Shown in pieces: positions 56,867 to 64,000 of a stretch of DNA of 64,000 nucleotides. Every line of letters begins with the position of its first letter. Position 1 is the first letter of the stretch. Origin of the DNA: Devosia sp. 67-54 (GTDB taxonomy: Bacteria; Pseudomonadota; Alphaproteobacteria; Rhizobiales; Devosiaceae); assembly GCF_001899075.1 (NCBI RefSeq), contig NZ_MKVA01000005.1, positions 806,001 through 870,000 on the forward strand, given 5' to 3'. The translations under genes were made by a program, and so were the position numbers. Below the pieces are notes generated by a model, which was given only the letters and a program-made list of their open reading frames with translations, searched no databases and was not told the origin of the DNA.

Positions 56867-56923
56867 GCGCTTCCTCTAGAAGGAGCGCTCGCCGAGCTCG
56901 CCCGCAGGCATCATTGCCTGCGG
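56867..56923 (-). promoter_or_regulatory. Two hairpins in the suf operon leader
   Basis: CCGCAGGCA (56902-56910) and TGCCTGCGG (56915-56923) form a perfect 9-bp stem with a 4-nt loop. Nearer the gene, 56867-56888 folds as GCGC-(T)-TCCT / AGGA-GCGC around CTAGA. Both lie 60-120 nt upstream of the first suf gene start, so they would be in its 5' untranslated leader if transcription starts near the Irr-like site. Confidence 0.4.
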
Positions 56924-56937
56924 CTTCGAAAAACCGG

Positions 56938-56954
56938 TTTGGAACTATTCTAAA
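56938..56954. promoter_or_regulatory. Irr-box (ICE)-like element upstream of the suf operon
   Basis: On the minus strand TTTAGAA-TAG-TTCCAAA is an inverted repeat with one mismatch. It closely resembles the rhizobial iron control element TTTAGAAnnnTTCTAAA bound by the haem-responsive regulator Irr, as I remember the consensus. It is 132-148 bp upstream of the suf start and 95 bp upstream of the divergent hydrolase. suf operons are known Irr targets in Rhizobiales. Confidence 0.65.
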
Positions 56955-57048
56955 CTGATTTTTCGAGCCTACTTTTAGGGAGCAGCGTCCCATTCGTCAA
57001 GCCGGACCACCCGGTTCCGGGCGCCGCCCCGGACAACGGAAAGACCCG

Positions 57049-57711
57049 ATGCCAGAAGTCATTTTCAACGGGCCGGAAGGCCGCCTCGAAGGCCGCTACC
57101 AGCCTGGGAAAGACCCCAACGCGCCGATCGCCATCGTGCTGCATCCGCACCCGGAATTCGGCGGCACGATGAACAACCAGATCGTCTATAACCTCTTCTA
57201 CATGTTCGCCAAACGCGGCTTTTCGGTGCTGCGCTTCAATTCGCGGGGAGTTGGCCGGTCGCAGGGCCTGTTCGACCACGGCATCGGCGAATTGTCCGAC
57301 GCCGCCTCGGCGCTCGACTGGCTGCAGACGCTCAACCGCGAATCGCGCGGCTGCTGGATCGCCGGCTTCTCGTTCGGCGCCTGGATCGGCATGCAATTGC
57401 TGATGCGCCGCCCCGAGGTCGAAGGCTTCATCTCGGTCGCGCCGCCGGAAAACCTCTACGATTTCTCCTTCCTCGCCCCCTGCCCGTCCTCGGGCCTGAT
57501 CATCCATGGCGAGAAGGATCGCGTGGCGCCGCCCGCCGCGGTGCAGAAGCTGGTGGACAAGCTCAAGACGCAGAAGGGCATCACCATCGAGCAGCAGATC
57601 GTCGAGGGCGCCAACCATTTCTTCGAGGGCAAGATCGACGAATTGACCGAGCGCTGCGCCGAATATCTCGACCGTCGCCGCGCGGATATCGCGGCGGGCA
57701 AGGGGCGCTAG
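57049..57711 (+). CDS. Alpha/beta-hydrolase, CocE/YdeN-like DUF-type
   Basis: A 220-aa alpha/beta-hydrolase with oxyanion strand VLHPHPEFGGTMNN, RFNSRGVGRSQG, nucleophile elbow GFSFGAWIG, acid HGEKDRVAPP and His in GANHFFEGK. This conserved small hydrolase is found beside suf or tyrS in many Rhizobiales; its substrate is unknown to me. Divergent from the suf operon and sharing the Irr-like upstream region. Confidence 0.87.
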   Translation: MPEVIFNGPEGRLEGRYQPGKDPNAPIAIVLHPHPEFGGTMNNQIVYNLFYMFAKRGFSVLRFNSRGVGRSQGLFDHGIGELSDAASALDWLQTLNRESRGCWIAGFSFGAWIGMQLLMRRPEVEGFISVAPPENLYDFSFLAPCPSSGLIIHGEKDRVAPPAAVQKLVDKLKTQKGITIEQQIVEGANHFFEGKIDELTERCAEYLDRRRADIAAGKGR

Positions 57712-57722
57712 CCACACGCCCC

Positions 57723-57757
57723 GGACCTCGTCCTTCGGAAGGCTCGGGACGAGGTCC
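57723..57757. repeat. Palindromic repeat / hairpin between hydrolase and tyrS
   Basis: GGACCTCGTCC (57723-57733) and GGACGAGGTCC (57747-57757) form a perfect 11-bp stem with a 13-nt loop, 12 bp after the hydrolase stop. The CCTCGTCCTTCGGAAGG.. wording resembles extragenic palindromic repeats common in Hyphomicrobiales genomes (from memory). I saw no second full copy in this window. It may double as a terminator. Confidence 0.55.
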
Positions 57758-57809
57758 TCATGAGCGGCAACCGCCCTCATGACGAGCCGGTCGATTCACG
57801 GGGCAAGCA

Positions 57810-59066
57810 ATGGCCGCCAAATACAAATCCGACTTCCTGAATGTCCTCGACCAACGGGGCTTCATCCACCAGATCTCCGACCCCGAGGGCCTCGACGCGC
57901 TCGCGGCCAAGGGGCCGATCACCGGCTATGTCGGCTACGACGCCACGGCGACCTCGATCCACATCGGCAATCTGATCACCGTCACCATGCTCTACTGGCT
58001 GCAGGAGACCGGGCACCGGCCGATCAGCCTGATGGGCGGCGGCACCTCGATGGTGGGCGACCCGACCGGGCGCGAGGCCGAGCGGCAGGTGCTGACGATC
58101 GACAAGATCAACAGCAACATCGAGAGCATCAAGAAGGTCTACAGCCGCATCCTGCGCTATGGCGACGGCCCCACCGACGCCATCATGATCAACAATGCGG
58201 ACTGGCTGCTGAAGCTCAACTATGTCGAGTTCCTGCGCGAGATCGGCCGCTATTTCTCGGTCAACCGCATGCTGAGCTTCGACAGCGTGAAGCTGAGGCT
58301 CGATCGCGAGCAGTCGCTGACCTTCCTCGAATTCAACTACATGATCATGCAGGGCTACGACTTCGTCGAGCTCAACCGCCGCTATGGCTGCGTGCTGCAG
58401 ATGGGCGGCTCCGACCAGTGGGGCAACATCATCAATGGCGTCGACCTCAGCCACAAGATGGGCGGGGCGCAACTCTACGCGCTGACCACGCCGCTGCTCA
58501 CCAAGTCGAGCGGCGAGAAGATGGGCAAGTCGGCGTCCGGCGCCGTCTGGCTCAATGGCGACCTCTTCAGCCCGTACGAGTTCTGGCAGTATTTCCGCAA
58601 CGCCGAGGACGCCGACGTCGGCAAGTGGCTGAAGATCTTCACCCGCCTGCCGCTCGACGAGATCGCCCGGCTCGCGGCGCTGGGCGGCTCCGAGCTCAAC
58701 GAGGCCAAGAAGATCCTCGCGACCGAAATCACGGCCATCGTGCACGGCCGCGAGGCCGCCGAGCAGGCAGCCGCGACCGCCGCGGCGACCTTCGAGGCCG
58801 GCGCGCTCGATCTGTCGCTGCCCACCGCCGACGTGCCGCGGGCCGAGCTCAAGGCCGGCCTCGGCATCCTCGCGGCGCTGGTCAGGGCCGGCCTCGCCGC
58901 CAGCAATGGCGACGCCCGCCGCGCCATCCAGGGCGGCGCCATCCGGCTCAACGACCAGCCGGTCGGCGACGACAAGCTCACCCTGACCGAAGCCGATTTA
59001 CTGCCCGAAGGCGTGCTGAAGCTGAGCTCGGGCAAGAAGCGCCACGCGCTGCTCAGGGCTGTTTAG
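57810..59066 (+). CDS. tyrS: Tyrosyl-tRNA synthetase
   Basis: Class I synthetase for tRNA-Tyr (418 aa). The HIGH-type motif is [10 protein letters not shown], tyrosine-site [20 protein letters not shown], and the KMSKS-type motif is [13 protein letters not shown]. The C-terminal S4 domain ([27 protein letters not shown]) binds the tRNA. GGGGCAAG precedes the ATG. Its TAG stop overlaps the TAA of the convergent ParE-type toxin gene by four bases' span (59063-59066). Confidence 0.96.
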   Translation: MAAKYKSDFLNVLDQRGFIHQISDPEGLDALAAKGPITGYVGYDATATSIHIGNLITVTMLYWLQETGHRPISLMGGGTSMVGDPTGREAERQVLTIDKINSNIESIKKVYSRILRYGDGPTDAIMINNADWLLKLNYVEFLREIGRYFSVNRMLSFDSVKLRLDREQSLTFLEFNYMIMQGYDFVELNRRYGCVLQMGGSDQWGNIINGVDLSHKMGGAQLYALTTPLLTKSSGEKMGKSASGAVWLNGDLFSPYEFWQYFRNAEDADVGKWLKIFTRLPLDEIARLAALGGSELNEAKKILATEITAIVHGREAAEQAAATAAATFEAGALDLSLPTADVPRAELKAGLGILAALVRAGLAASNGDARRAIQGGAIRLNDQPVGDDKLTLTEADLLPEGVLKLSSGKKRHALLRAV

Positions 59067-59377
59067 TCCTCAGGCAGGCGCAGCACCCGTTGCCAGTGCT
59101 GTCCACCGCTGAAGACGCGTTGGACATCGACTCGCTTCGCGCGGACGACGACGGCGATGACCACCCGGCGCTCGAAGGCAATGATCCTCAGTCCCGGCCG
59201 GTACCGGCTGTAGTCCACGCCTCGTTCTGGAAATTGATCCAGGCTGGTGATGAAGCTGCGCAGGCGTGTGACGTAGTCGAGGGCCGTCAGCGGAGTTCCC
59301 TGGTCCGCAATCCACGAGGCGATGCGGTCGAGATCGGCTTCGGCGCGAGGCGCCAGGACGACCGGCCGCCGGGGCAC
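59063..59377 (-). CDS. parE: ParE/RelE-superfamily toxin
   Basis: A 104-aa toxin. ParE-like N-terminus [24 protein letters not shown], middle [37 protein letters not shown] and C-terminal [17 protein letters not shown] (RVxxGxxD/HW-type ending). ParE toxins usually poison DNA gyrase. The GTG start overlaps the antitoxin TAG by one base (TAGTG). Convergent with tyrS with overlapping stop codons. Confidence 0.9.
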   Translation of the reverse strand: MPRRPVVLAPRAEADLDRIASWIADQGTPLTALDYVTRLRSFITSLDQFPERGVDYSRYRPGLRIIAFERRVVIAVVVRAKRVDVQRVFSGGQHWQRVLRLPED

Positions 59378-59658
59378 TACTCGGCCGCTTTGATACGAGC
59401 GCGAAGCTTCGCTTCGATCCGGTCGAATGCCTCATCTGCAGGCACGAGGCGTTCCGGATGGGCGTCCATTTCATCGACGGTCGGCAGAACCTCTTCCAGC
59501 AACCACCGCTCGACCATGGCGTCTTCGTCCTGCATGCCCCGGATGCTGGCACGAAGAACTTCGCTGCCCGAGGCGTAGCTGCCCGAGGCGACTTTCTCGT
59601 CGATGAACTTCGCCTGCTCCTGCGTAAGGCTGAAAGTGCGCTTGATGACGTTTGGCAT
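59377..59658 (-). CDS. parD: ParD-like ribbon-helix-helix antitoxin
   Basis: A 93-aa antitoxin. The N-terminal ribbon-helix-helix (IKRTFSLTQEQAKFIDEKVASGSYASGSEVLRASIRGMQ) has the ParD GSYxSxSEVLR signature; the acidic C-terminus (DAMVERWLLEEVLPTVDEMDAHPERLVPADEAF) should cover the toxin. The ATG at 59658 starts the conserved part. Antitoxin-first order with a coupled toxin is standard for parDE. Confidence 0.9.
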   Translation of the reverse strand: MPNVIKRTFSLTQEQAKFIDEKVASGSYASGSEVLRASIRGMQDEDAMVERWLLEEVLPTVDEMDAHPERLVPADEAFDRIEAKLRARIKAAE

Positions 59659-59723
59659 GGCTGCTCCAGAAGGCCCCACCATCATAGCAGGCAGGATGAA
59701 GGTTTCATACCGTCGGCCGCCTT

Positions 59724-60164
59724 TCACCCCACCGCCGTCTTCACCAGCGCGGTGATGCGGGCTTCCTCGGCGGCGGTGAGCCTGGTGATCGCGTAGACGG
59801 TCGGCCACATGTTGCCGTCGTCGAGCTTCGCCGCGTCGTTGAAGCCGAGCGTGGCGTAGCGCGCCTTGAACTTGCCGGCCGGCTGCAGGAAGCAGACCAC
59901 CTTGCCGTCGGCGTTGGCGTAGGCCGGCATGCCGTACCAGGTCTTGGGCGTCAGGCCCGGGGCGGCGGCGCGCACCAGCTTGTGCACCTTTTCCGCGATG
60001 GTTTTGTCGGTGCCGGTCATTTCGGCGATCTTGGCGAGCAGGTCGGCCTCGCCATTGGCGCTGCCCTTGGCCTGGCCCTTCTTTTCGGCCGCGTATTCGC
60101 GCATGGCCGCCTTCTCTTCGGCCGAAAAGGTCGGCTCCGCCTTCTTGCCGGGGGCTTTTGCCAT
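59724..60164 (-). CDS. DUF1801-domain protein
   Basis: A 146-aa protein. Basic, Lys/Ala/Glu-rich N-terminus (about 40 residues), then the DUF1801 domain with LLAKIAEMTGTDKTIAEKVHKLVRAAAPGLTPKTWYGMPAYANADGKVVCFLQPAGKFKARYATLGF. Family members are often labelled iron chaperone or DNA-binding; function is not settled. AAGGAG sits 10 nt before the ATG, right after the stop of the long AsmA-like gene (12-bp gap), so the two form one transcription unit. Confidence 0.87.
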   Translation of the reverse strand: MAKAPGKKAEPTFSAEEKAAMREYAAEKKGQAKGSANGEADLLAKIAEMTGTDKTIAEKVHKLVRAAAPGLTPKTWYGMPAYANADGKVVCFLQPAGKFKARYATLGFNDAAKLDDGNMWPTVYAITRLTAAEEARITALVKTAVG

Positions 60165-60176
60165 CGTCCTGTCTCC

Positions 60177-63100
60177 TTATTCGACCCTGGGCTGTTCCTT
60201 GGCGCGGTATTCGAACAGCGAGCGGAAGGCGCCCGGCGCCAGCGCCGACATCGGGTTGATGCGGAAGTCCGGCTTGTCGAGCGGCCCCTTCACCTGGAAG
60301 GTGATGCCGAACAGCCCGCCCGCCGGGCCGCCGCCCAGCGGCCCGAACAGCTTGCCGAAGGCGTTGTTGATGCCGAACATCGGGATCACCGTGCCGACCA
60401 GATCGTACTGCTTGCTGTCGGTGTAGATGAAGCCCTTGCCGCTGCCGCCGATGCTGTCGCCGGTGACCACGGCATTGTTGATCTGCACGCGGTCGACGCG
60501 GTGGGTGAAATCCACCTGCGCGCTGCGGAAGGCGAGGTTGTTGCCGCGCGACAGCAATTGCACGCCCTCGGGGTGGCCGCCGAGGATATTGGCGACGTTC
60601 TTTTCGTCGACGATGGCGAAATTCTTGATGTTGACCACGCCGGTGTCGACCTTGGCGCCGCTGTCGGTGGTGAGCAGCAGGCTGCCGTCGCCGCCCTGCA
60701 ATTGCGCATAGACGCCGACCAGCCTGAGCAGCGTGCCGAGGTCGTTGAACACCACCGACATCGAGCGGCCTTCCGGCGTCGGGTTGGTGACCACCGAGAC
60801 GGTCGAATTGCCGGTCAGCTGCGCCTGCAGGCTCACCTTCTTGAGGTCGCTGCCCTTGAGCGCCAAATTGAGCGACATGTTGTAGGCGGTGGTGGCGTAG
60901 AAGCCGAGCGCCCGCTTGAGCTCGGCGTCGATGGCGAGGGTCTGGGTGAAGCTGGTCGCCTGCGGCCCGGCCGAGCCCTGCTCGAGGCTGAACGAGCGCT
61001 TGAGCAGCGGCTTCAGGTCGAGCTGGTCGCCGCGCACGCGCACCGCATAGCCGCCATTGATCGGGGTCAGCGAAATCTGCGCCGCATCGCCCGGGCTCAG
61101 CGCGAAATTGGTGAACTCGGCCGATTGCAGGCCCTTCTTGGCGTCGATCTCGAGCCCGCCCTCGAGCTTCACGTCGCCGAAGCCGAGCTGGAGCTTGCTG
61201 ACGTCGGTGGTGTTGCCCGCCTGCTTGATGTTGCCCGAGGCGCTGCCGGCGACGCCCGCCGCCTTGCTGATCCCGAGGTCCTTGATGTTGAGCGCGGCGT
61301 TCTTGAGATCGACCGCCACGTCGATCGAGCCGTCCGACAGCGGCTTGGCCAGCAGCGCCACCTTGCCGGTCGCGAACTGGCTGACGTCGTAGCCGAGCTT
61401 GCCGAGGTCGCCGAGGTCGACCGTGGCGTTGATCACCGTATTGGGGTTGCGCGGGTCCTTGAGGTCGCCCTCGACCGTGGCGCTCGCCGTTACCCCGTCG
61501 ATCGCCGCCGAGCCGCCGACGCGGAAGCCGGCCGGCGTCGCCATGAAGGACAGTTGGCCGTCGCTGAACGAGTGCCCCTGGATCGGCGCCGAGCTGCCGA
61601 AATCGACGACATTGCCGTTGATGGTGTAGTCGATCTTCTTGGTCTGCATCTGCGCGTCGAGCGTCAGCGTCGACAGCAGCCGCACGTTGAGGTTGCCGTC
61701 GAGCGTGTCGATGTCGACCGGCAGCTTCTGGCCCTGCAGCGGATCGGGCTGCACCTGGGCGAGGATCGCCGACAGCGCCGGGATCTTGCTCGACACGTCG
61801 CCCGAGAGCTCGACCAATTGCTCGCCGGCATTGGCGCCGGGGGTCATCACCACGGCGGCGTTGGCGACTTCGATATTGCCCTGCCTGGTCTGGATCTGCC
61901 CGCCATCGGCGGCCAGCGTGATCTCGGAATCGTGCATCTGCAGCCGCGTCTTGCCGATGATTTCGATCGGCGCCATGCTGTCGAACGGCTTCACCTTGAC
62001 GCCGTCCGCGACCATTTCGACGAACACCCCGTTCTGCGGAATCCTGGTGAGGTTGTTCATGTCGAGCGTTCCCACCGGGAACGCGAATTTCATGTTGGCG
62101 CTTTCGAGCTTGCCGCCGACCACGCTCTTGAGGAACCACGCCCGCGCGTCGGGACCGAGGAAATCCGGCCACATCGCCTTGAGCGCGCTGACGTCGACGT
62201 TCTGCGCCGCGACCGCCATGTCGAAGCCGAGCCCCTTGCGCAGCAGGTCGAGGCGGCCCTTGCTCTCGATGCGCGTGCCGTCCGGGCCGCTGAGGATCGC
62301 CTGGTCGATGCCGACGGCGCCGTAGAGCGGCGCCGACCAGCCCTTGAAGCTCATGTTCTCGACCGGCTGCGTGTCGCCGAGTTCGGGCGACTGCACCTTG
62401 ATGTCGCTGGCGCTCATCGAGATGCCCACCGTCGGGCCGTAGAGCTCGTCGAGGCCGAGCTTGAACACGCCCTTCATCTTGGCCGAGAGCGCGCCCATGG
62501 TCAGCGCCGCCGCGTCCATGTCGAAGGTGCCGGTCTGCGGCGTCCAGCGCACCTCGATGATGTTGCTGGCGATGGGGAAGTAGTTGTCGCCGAAGCGCAG
62601 ATCGGTGCCGGTCATGTCGACGTGGAAGTCGCCGTCGTGGATCTTGCTGGTCTTGGCGTCGAAGCCGATATCGAGCGAGATGGCCGAGGCGCCGACGATG
62701 CCGACCATGGAATCGGGGTCGTTGATCATCGGGGCGAAGGAGGCGAGGTCGAAATTGTTGAGCGAGACCTTCATGCGCGCCTCGCCCTTGTCGTTGAGCA
62801 CGCGCTCCAGCATGCCCTGCATGACGGTGCCGCCGAAATTGGCCGAGAAGCTGCCCTCCACCGCCTTGCCGTTGGGCGTCGGGGCGATGTCGAGGTTGAT
62901 GTCGGTGAAGGTGCGGAAGAAGCCGTAGACGGCGTCGTTCATGTCGACGGTGGCGTTCTTGATCACCAGCCGGGAGAAGCGGCCCATCTCGGCCTGCTCG
63001 ATGATCGAGGAAATCCCCGCCTCGGCGGCTTCGAGGTTGAACACCAGCCAGTCATTGTCCGAGCGCATGTGCGTGGCTTCGGTCTGCTCGCCGCGCACGT

Positions 63101-63638
63101 CGATGCCGCCGGCGTGGATGCCGGCGTCGGGGAACGCCGTCGAGCCTTCGAGCACGCGCACGGTGGCCGGCCCGCCATTGGGGTCGGGCACCACTTCGAG
63201 GTCGGCGAGGCGCGGGCCGAACAAATCCTGGTTGATCTGGATGTGCGGGCCGACCACCGTCACCGTGGCGCCGGGCTGGCCGATCAGCGCCCGCACCGGC
63301 GAGAAGCCCACCTCCAGCGCCTGCATGCCGATCTTGGCGCCCGAAGCGGTGTCCTTGTAGACCACCGGCGAAAACTGGATCACCGGCCAGGCGTAGCCTT
63401 CGAGCGCCAGCGCCATGTCGCCCAGTTCGAGCTCGGTGCCCTTGGGCATCGAGGCGACGACGACGTTGCGGAGCTGGCCGGCGAGGAACGGCAGCGGCAG
63501 CGGGTGCACCAGCAGCACGACGTAGAGCGCCAGCAGCAGTGCGAAGGGGATGCCGAACAGCCACGCGGCGGCCAAGCCGACGGTGCGGGCGACAGAGCGC
63601 CTGCGGACCCTCTGACCTGGTGGCGGCGTTGGTTTCAA
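60177..63638 (-). CDS. Large AsmA/YhdP-like envelope protein
   Basis: A 1153-aa protein anchored by one N-terminal helix (LAAAWLFGIPFALLLALYVVLLV, about residues 22-45), the rest periplasmic and beta-rich. DUF3971 and AsmA-like C-terminal segments are suggested by repeated NLxVxLLSTLTLDAQ, AAVMTPGANAGEQLVELSGDVSSK and the C-terminal DLVGTVIPMFGINNAFGKLFGPLGGG...FRINPMSALAPGAFR ending typical of YhdP/AsmA-family proteins. These probably bridge inner and outer membranes to move phospholipids. The start is a TTG at 63638 (GGAC upstream); no ATG or GTG lies before the helix. Divergent from the peroxiredoxin. Confidence 0.88.
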   Translation of the reverse strand: MKPTPPPGQRVRRRSVARTVGLAAAWLFGIPFALLLALYVVLLVHPLPLPFLAGQLRNVVVASMPKGTELELGDMALALEGYAWPVIQFSPVVYKDTASGAKIGMQALEVGFSPVRALIGQPGATVTVVGPHIQINQDLFGPRLADLEVVPDPNGGPATVRVLEGSTAFPDAGIHAGGIDVRGEQTEATHMRSDNDWLVFNLEAAEAGISSIIEQAEMGRFSRLVIKNATVDMNDAVYGFFRTFTDINLDIAPTPNGKAVEGSFSANFGGTVMQGMLERVLNDKGEARMKVSLNNFDLASFAPMINDPDSMVGIVGASAISLDIGFDAKTSKIHDGDFHVDMTGTDLRFGDNYFPIASNIIEVRWTPQTGTFDMDAAALTMGALSAKMKGVFKLGLDELYGPTVGISMSASDIKVQSPELGDTQPVENMSFKGWSAPLYGAVGIDQAILSGPDGTRIESKGRLDLLRKGLGFDMAVAAQNVDVSALKAMWPDFLGPDARAWFLKSVVGGKLESANMKFAFPVGTLDMNNLTRIPQNGVFVEMVADGVKVKPFDSMAPIEIIGKTRLQMHDSEITLAADGGQIQTRQGNIEVANAAVVMTPGANAGEQLVELSGDVSSKIPALSAILAQVQPDPLQGQKLPVDIDTLDGNLNVRLLSTLTLDAQMQTKKIDYTINGNVVDFGSSAPIQGHSFSDGQLSFMATPAGFRVGGSAAIDGVTASATVEGDLKDPRNPNTVINATVDLGDLGKLGYDVSQFATGKVALLAKPLSDGSIDVAVDLKNAALNIKDLGISKAAGVAGSASGNIKQAGNTTDVSKLQLGFGDVKLEGGLEIDAKKGLQSAEFTNFALSPGDAAQISLTPINGGYAVRVRGDQLDLKPLLKRSFSLEQGSAGPQATSFTQTLAIDAELKRALGFYATTAYNMSLNLALKGSDLKKVSLQAQLTGNSTVSVVTNPTPEGRSMSVVFNDLGTLLRLVGVYAQLQGGDGSLLLTTDSGAKVDTGVVNIKNFAIVDEKNVANILGGHPEGVQLLSRGNNLAFRSAQVDFTHRVDRVQINNAVVTGDSIGGSGKGFIYTDSKQYDLVGTVIPMFGINNAFGKLFGPLGGGPAGGLFGITFQVKGPLDKPDFRINPMSALAPGAFRSLFEYRAKEQPRVE

Positions 63639-63778
63639 TTATGGTCCGAAAGCTGGTGACGGCGAGTCGAAGGGGCCCCCGGACTCATCCTCCAGGCGCA
63701 GTCTCTTGTCCGACGAGTCCGGCTGCAATATGGCACTTGGGTGCGAAAAATGCCCGGCCGGCCGGGCTTGGAGGCCTC

Positions 63779-64000
63779 ATGGCGATGCTCGAGACGGGGG
63801 CTGCGGCGCCCGATTTCACCCTCCCCGACGACCGCGGCCAGAGCTTCAGCCTGAAGCGCCATCGCGGCCACCCGGTGGTCGTCTCCTTCTACTGCGAGGA
63901 CGACAGCGGCGGCTGCGTCACCGAGAACCAGGAGTTCAGCGCGCTGGCGCCGCAGTTCGGAGACATCGGCGTGCCGATCGTCGCCATTTCCCCGCAGGAC
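63779..64000 (+). CDS. Peroxiredoxin (BCP/PrxQ-like), C-terminus beyond window
   Basis: N-terminal 74 residues of a thioredoxin-fold peroxidase: ETGAAAPDFTLPDDRGQSFSL, the strand VVVSFYCEDDSGGCVTENQEF with the peroxidatic Cys in the position of the family's FYPKDDTPGC, and IVAISPQD. An additional Cys (FYC) replaces the usual Pro and Ser replaces the Thr of the TPxC-type motif, so it is a slightly divergent member. The ATG at 63779 is used. The gene runs off the right edge. Confidence 0.85.
   Translation, partial: MAMLETGAAAPDFTLPDDRGQSFSLKRHRGHPVVVSFYCEDDSGGCVTENQEFSALAPQFGDIGVPIVAISPQD

Noticed and set aside
59982-63659. 1225-codon open frame antisense to the AsmA-like gene
   Set aside because: No signal, domain or ribosome site; composition (HRxGxxxADVE repeats) is the complement of a beta-rich protein.

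Overview
The window is high-GC chromosomal DNA from an alphaproteobacterium, most likely of the order Hyphomicrobiales (a Devosia-like organism would fit, but the genus is an inference). The grounds are gene order: ntrY-ntrX-hfq-hflX-mazG; rlpA-like / D-Ala-D-Ala carboxypeptidase / tmk-holB-metG-tatD-metallohydrolase; sdhE-mfd next to recG; an IalB-type protein; and a nifS-sufBCDS-DUF59-sufA operon preceded by an Irr-box-like element. Genes are tightly packed, often with 1-4 nt stop/start overlaps, and GTG and TTG starts are frequent.

Layout. 1-7.5 kb: a cut-off membrane protein, the nitrogen-related two-component system NtrYX, Hfq, HflX, then MazG and a fumarylacetoacetate-hydrolase/hydratase on the other strand. 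7.7-11.4 kb: a XylF/G/H-like sugar ABC importer with operator-like palindromes upstream and hairpins between and after its genes. 11.4-18.5 kb: a minus-strand housekeeping block for cell wall, dTMP kinase, clamp loader, MetRS and TatD. 18.6-24.7 kb: a hydrolase divergent from metH (B12-dependent methionine synthase) with a 22-bp palindrome between them; a small protein resembling half of a G3E/CobW GTPase is translationally coupled to metH; then a diguanylate cyclase. 24.7-28.1 kb: folD and the 5-oxoprolinase genes pxpBCA.

28.1-37.1 kb is more accessory: acetyltransferase, short MscS-like channel, AraC/GyrI-like regulator, DUF1801 protein, a giant autotransporter and a LuxR-type regulator without a nearby LuxI, bordered by an intact tRNA-Ser(UGA) and a decayed second tRNA-Ser. 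37.1-42 kb: quinone oxidoreductase, TerC, a split YeeE/YedE transporter coupled to a UbiH-like monooxygenase, and an IalB protein. 42.2-48.9 kb: mfd and sdhE, a BrnTA toxin-antitoxin module lying between sdhE and recG, and a small orphan gene.

49-57 kb is the SUF iron-sulphur assembly operon, with two tandem paralogous cupins between sufB and sufC and a tRNA-3'-end-like segment at the sufD/sufS junction. 57-64 kb: hydrolase, tyrS, a ParDE-type module, a second DUF1801 protein, a very long AsmA-like envelope protein and the start of a peroxiredoxin.

The observations most worth following are the degenerate G3E protein coupled to metH, the twin cupins inside the suf operon, the LuxR-autotransporter pair beside the tRNA remnants, and the two tRNA fragments. 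All assignments come from reading the sequence; no database searches were run.
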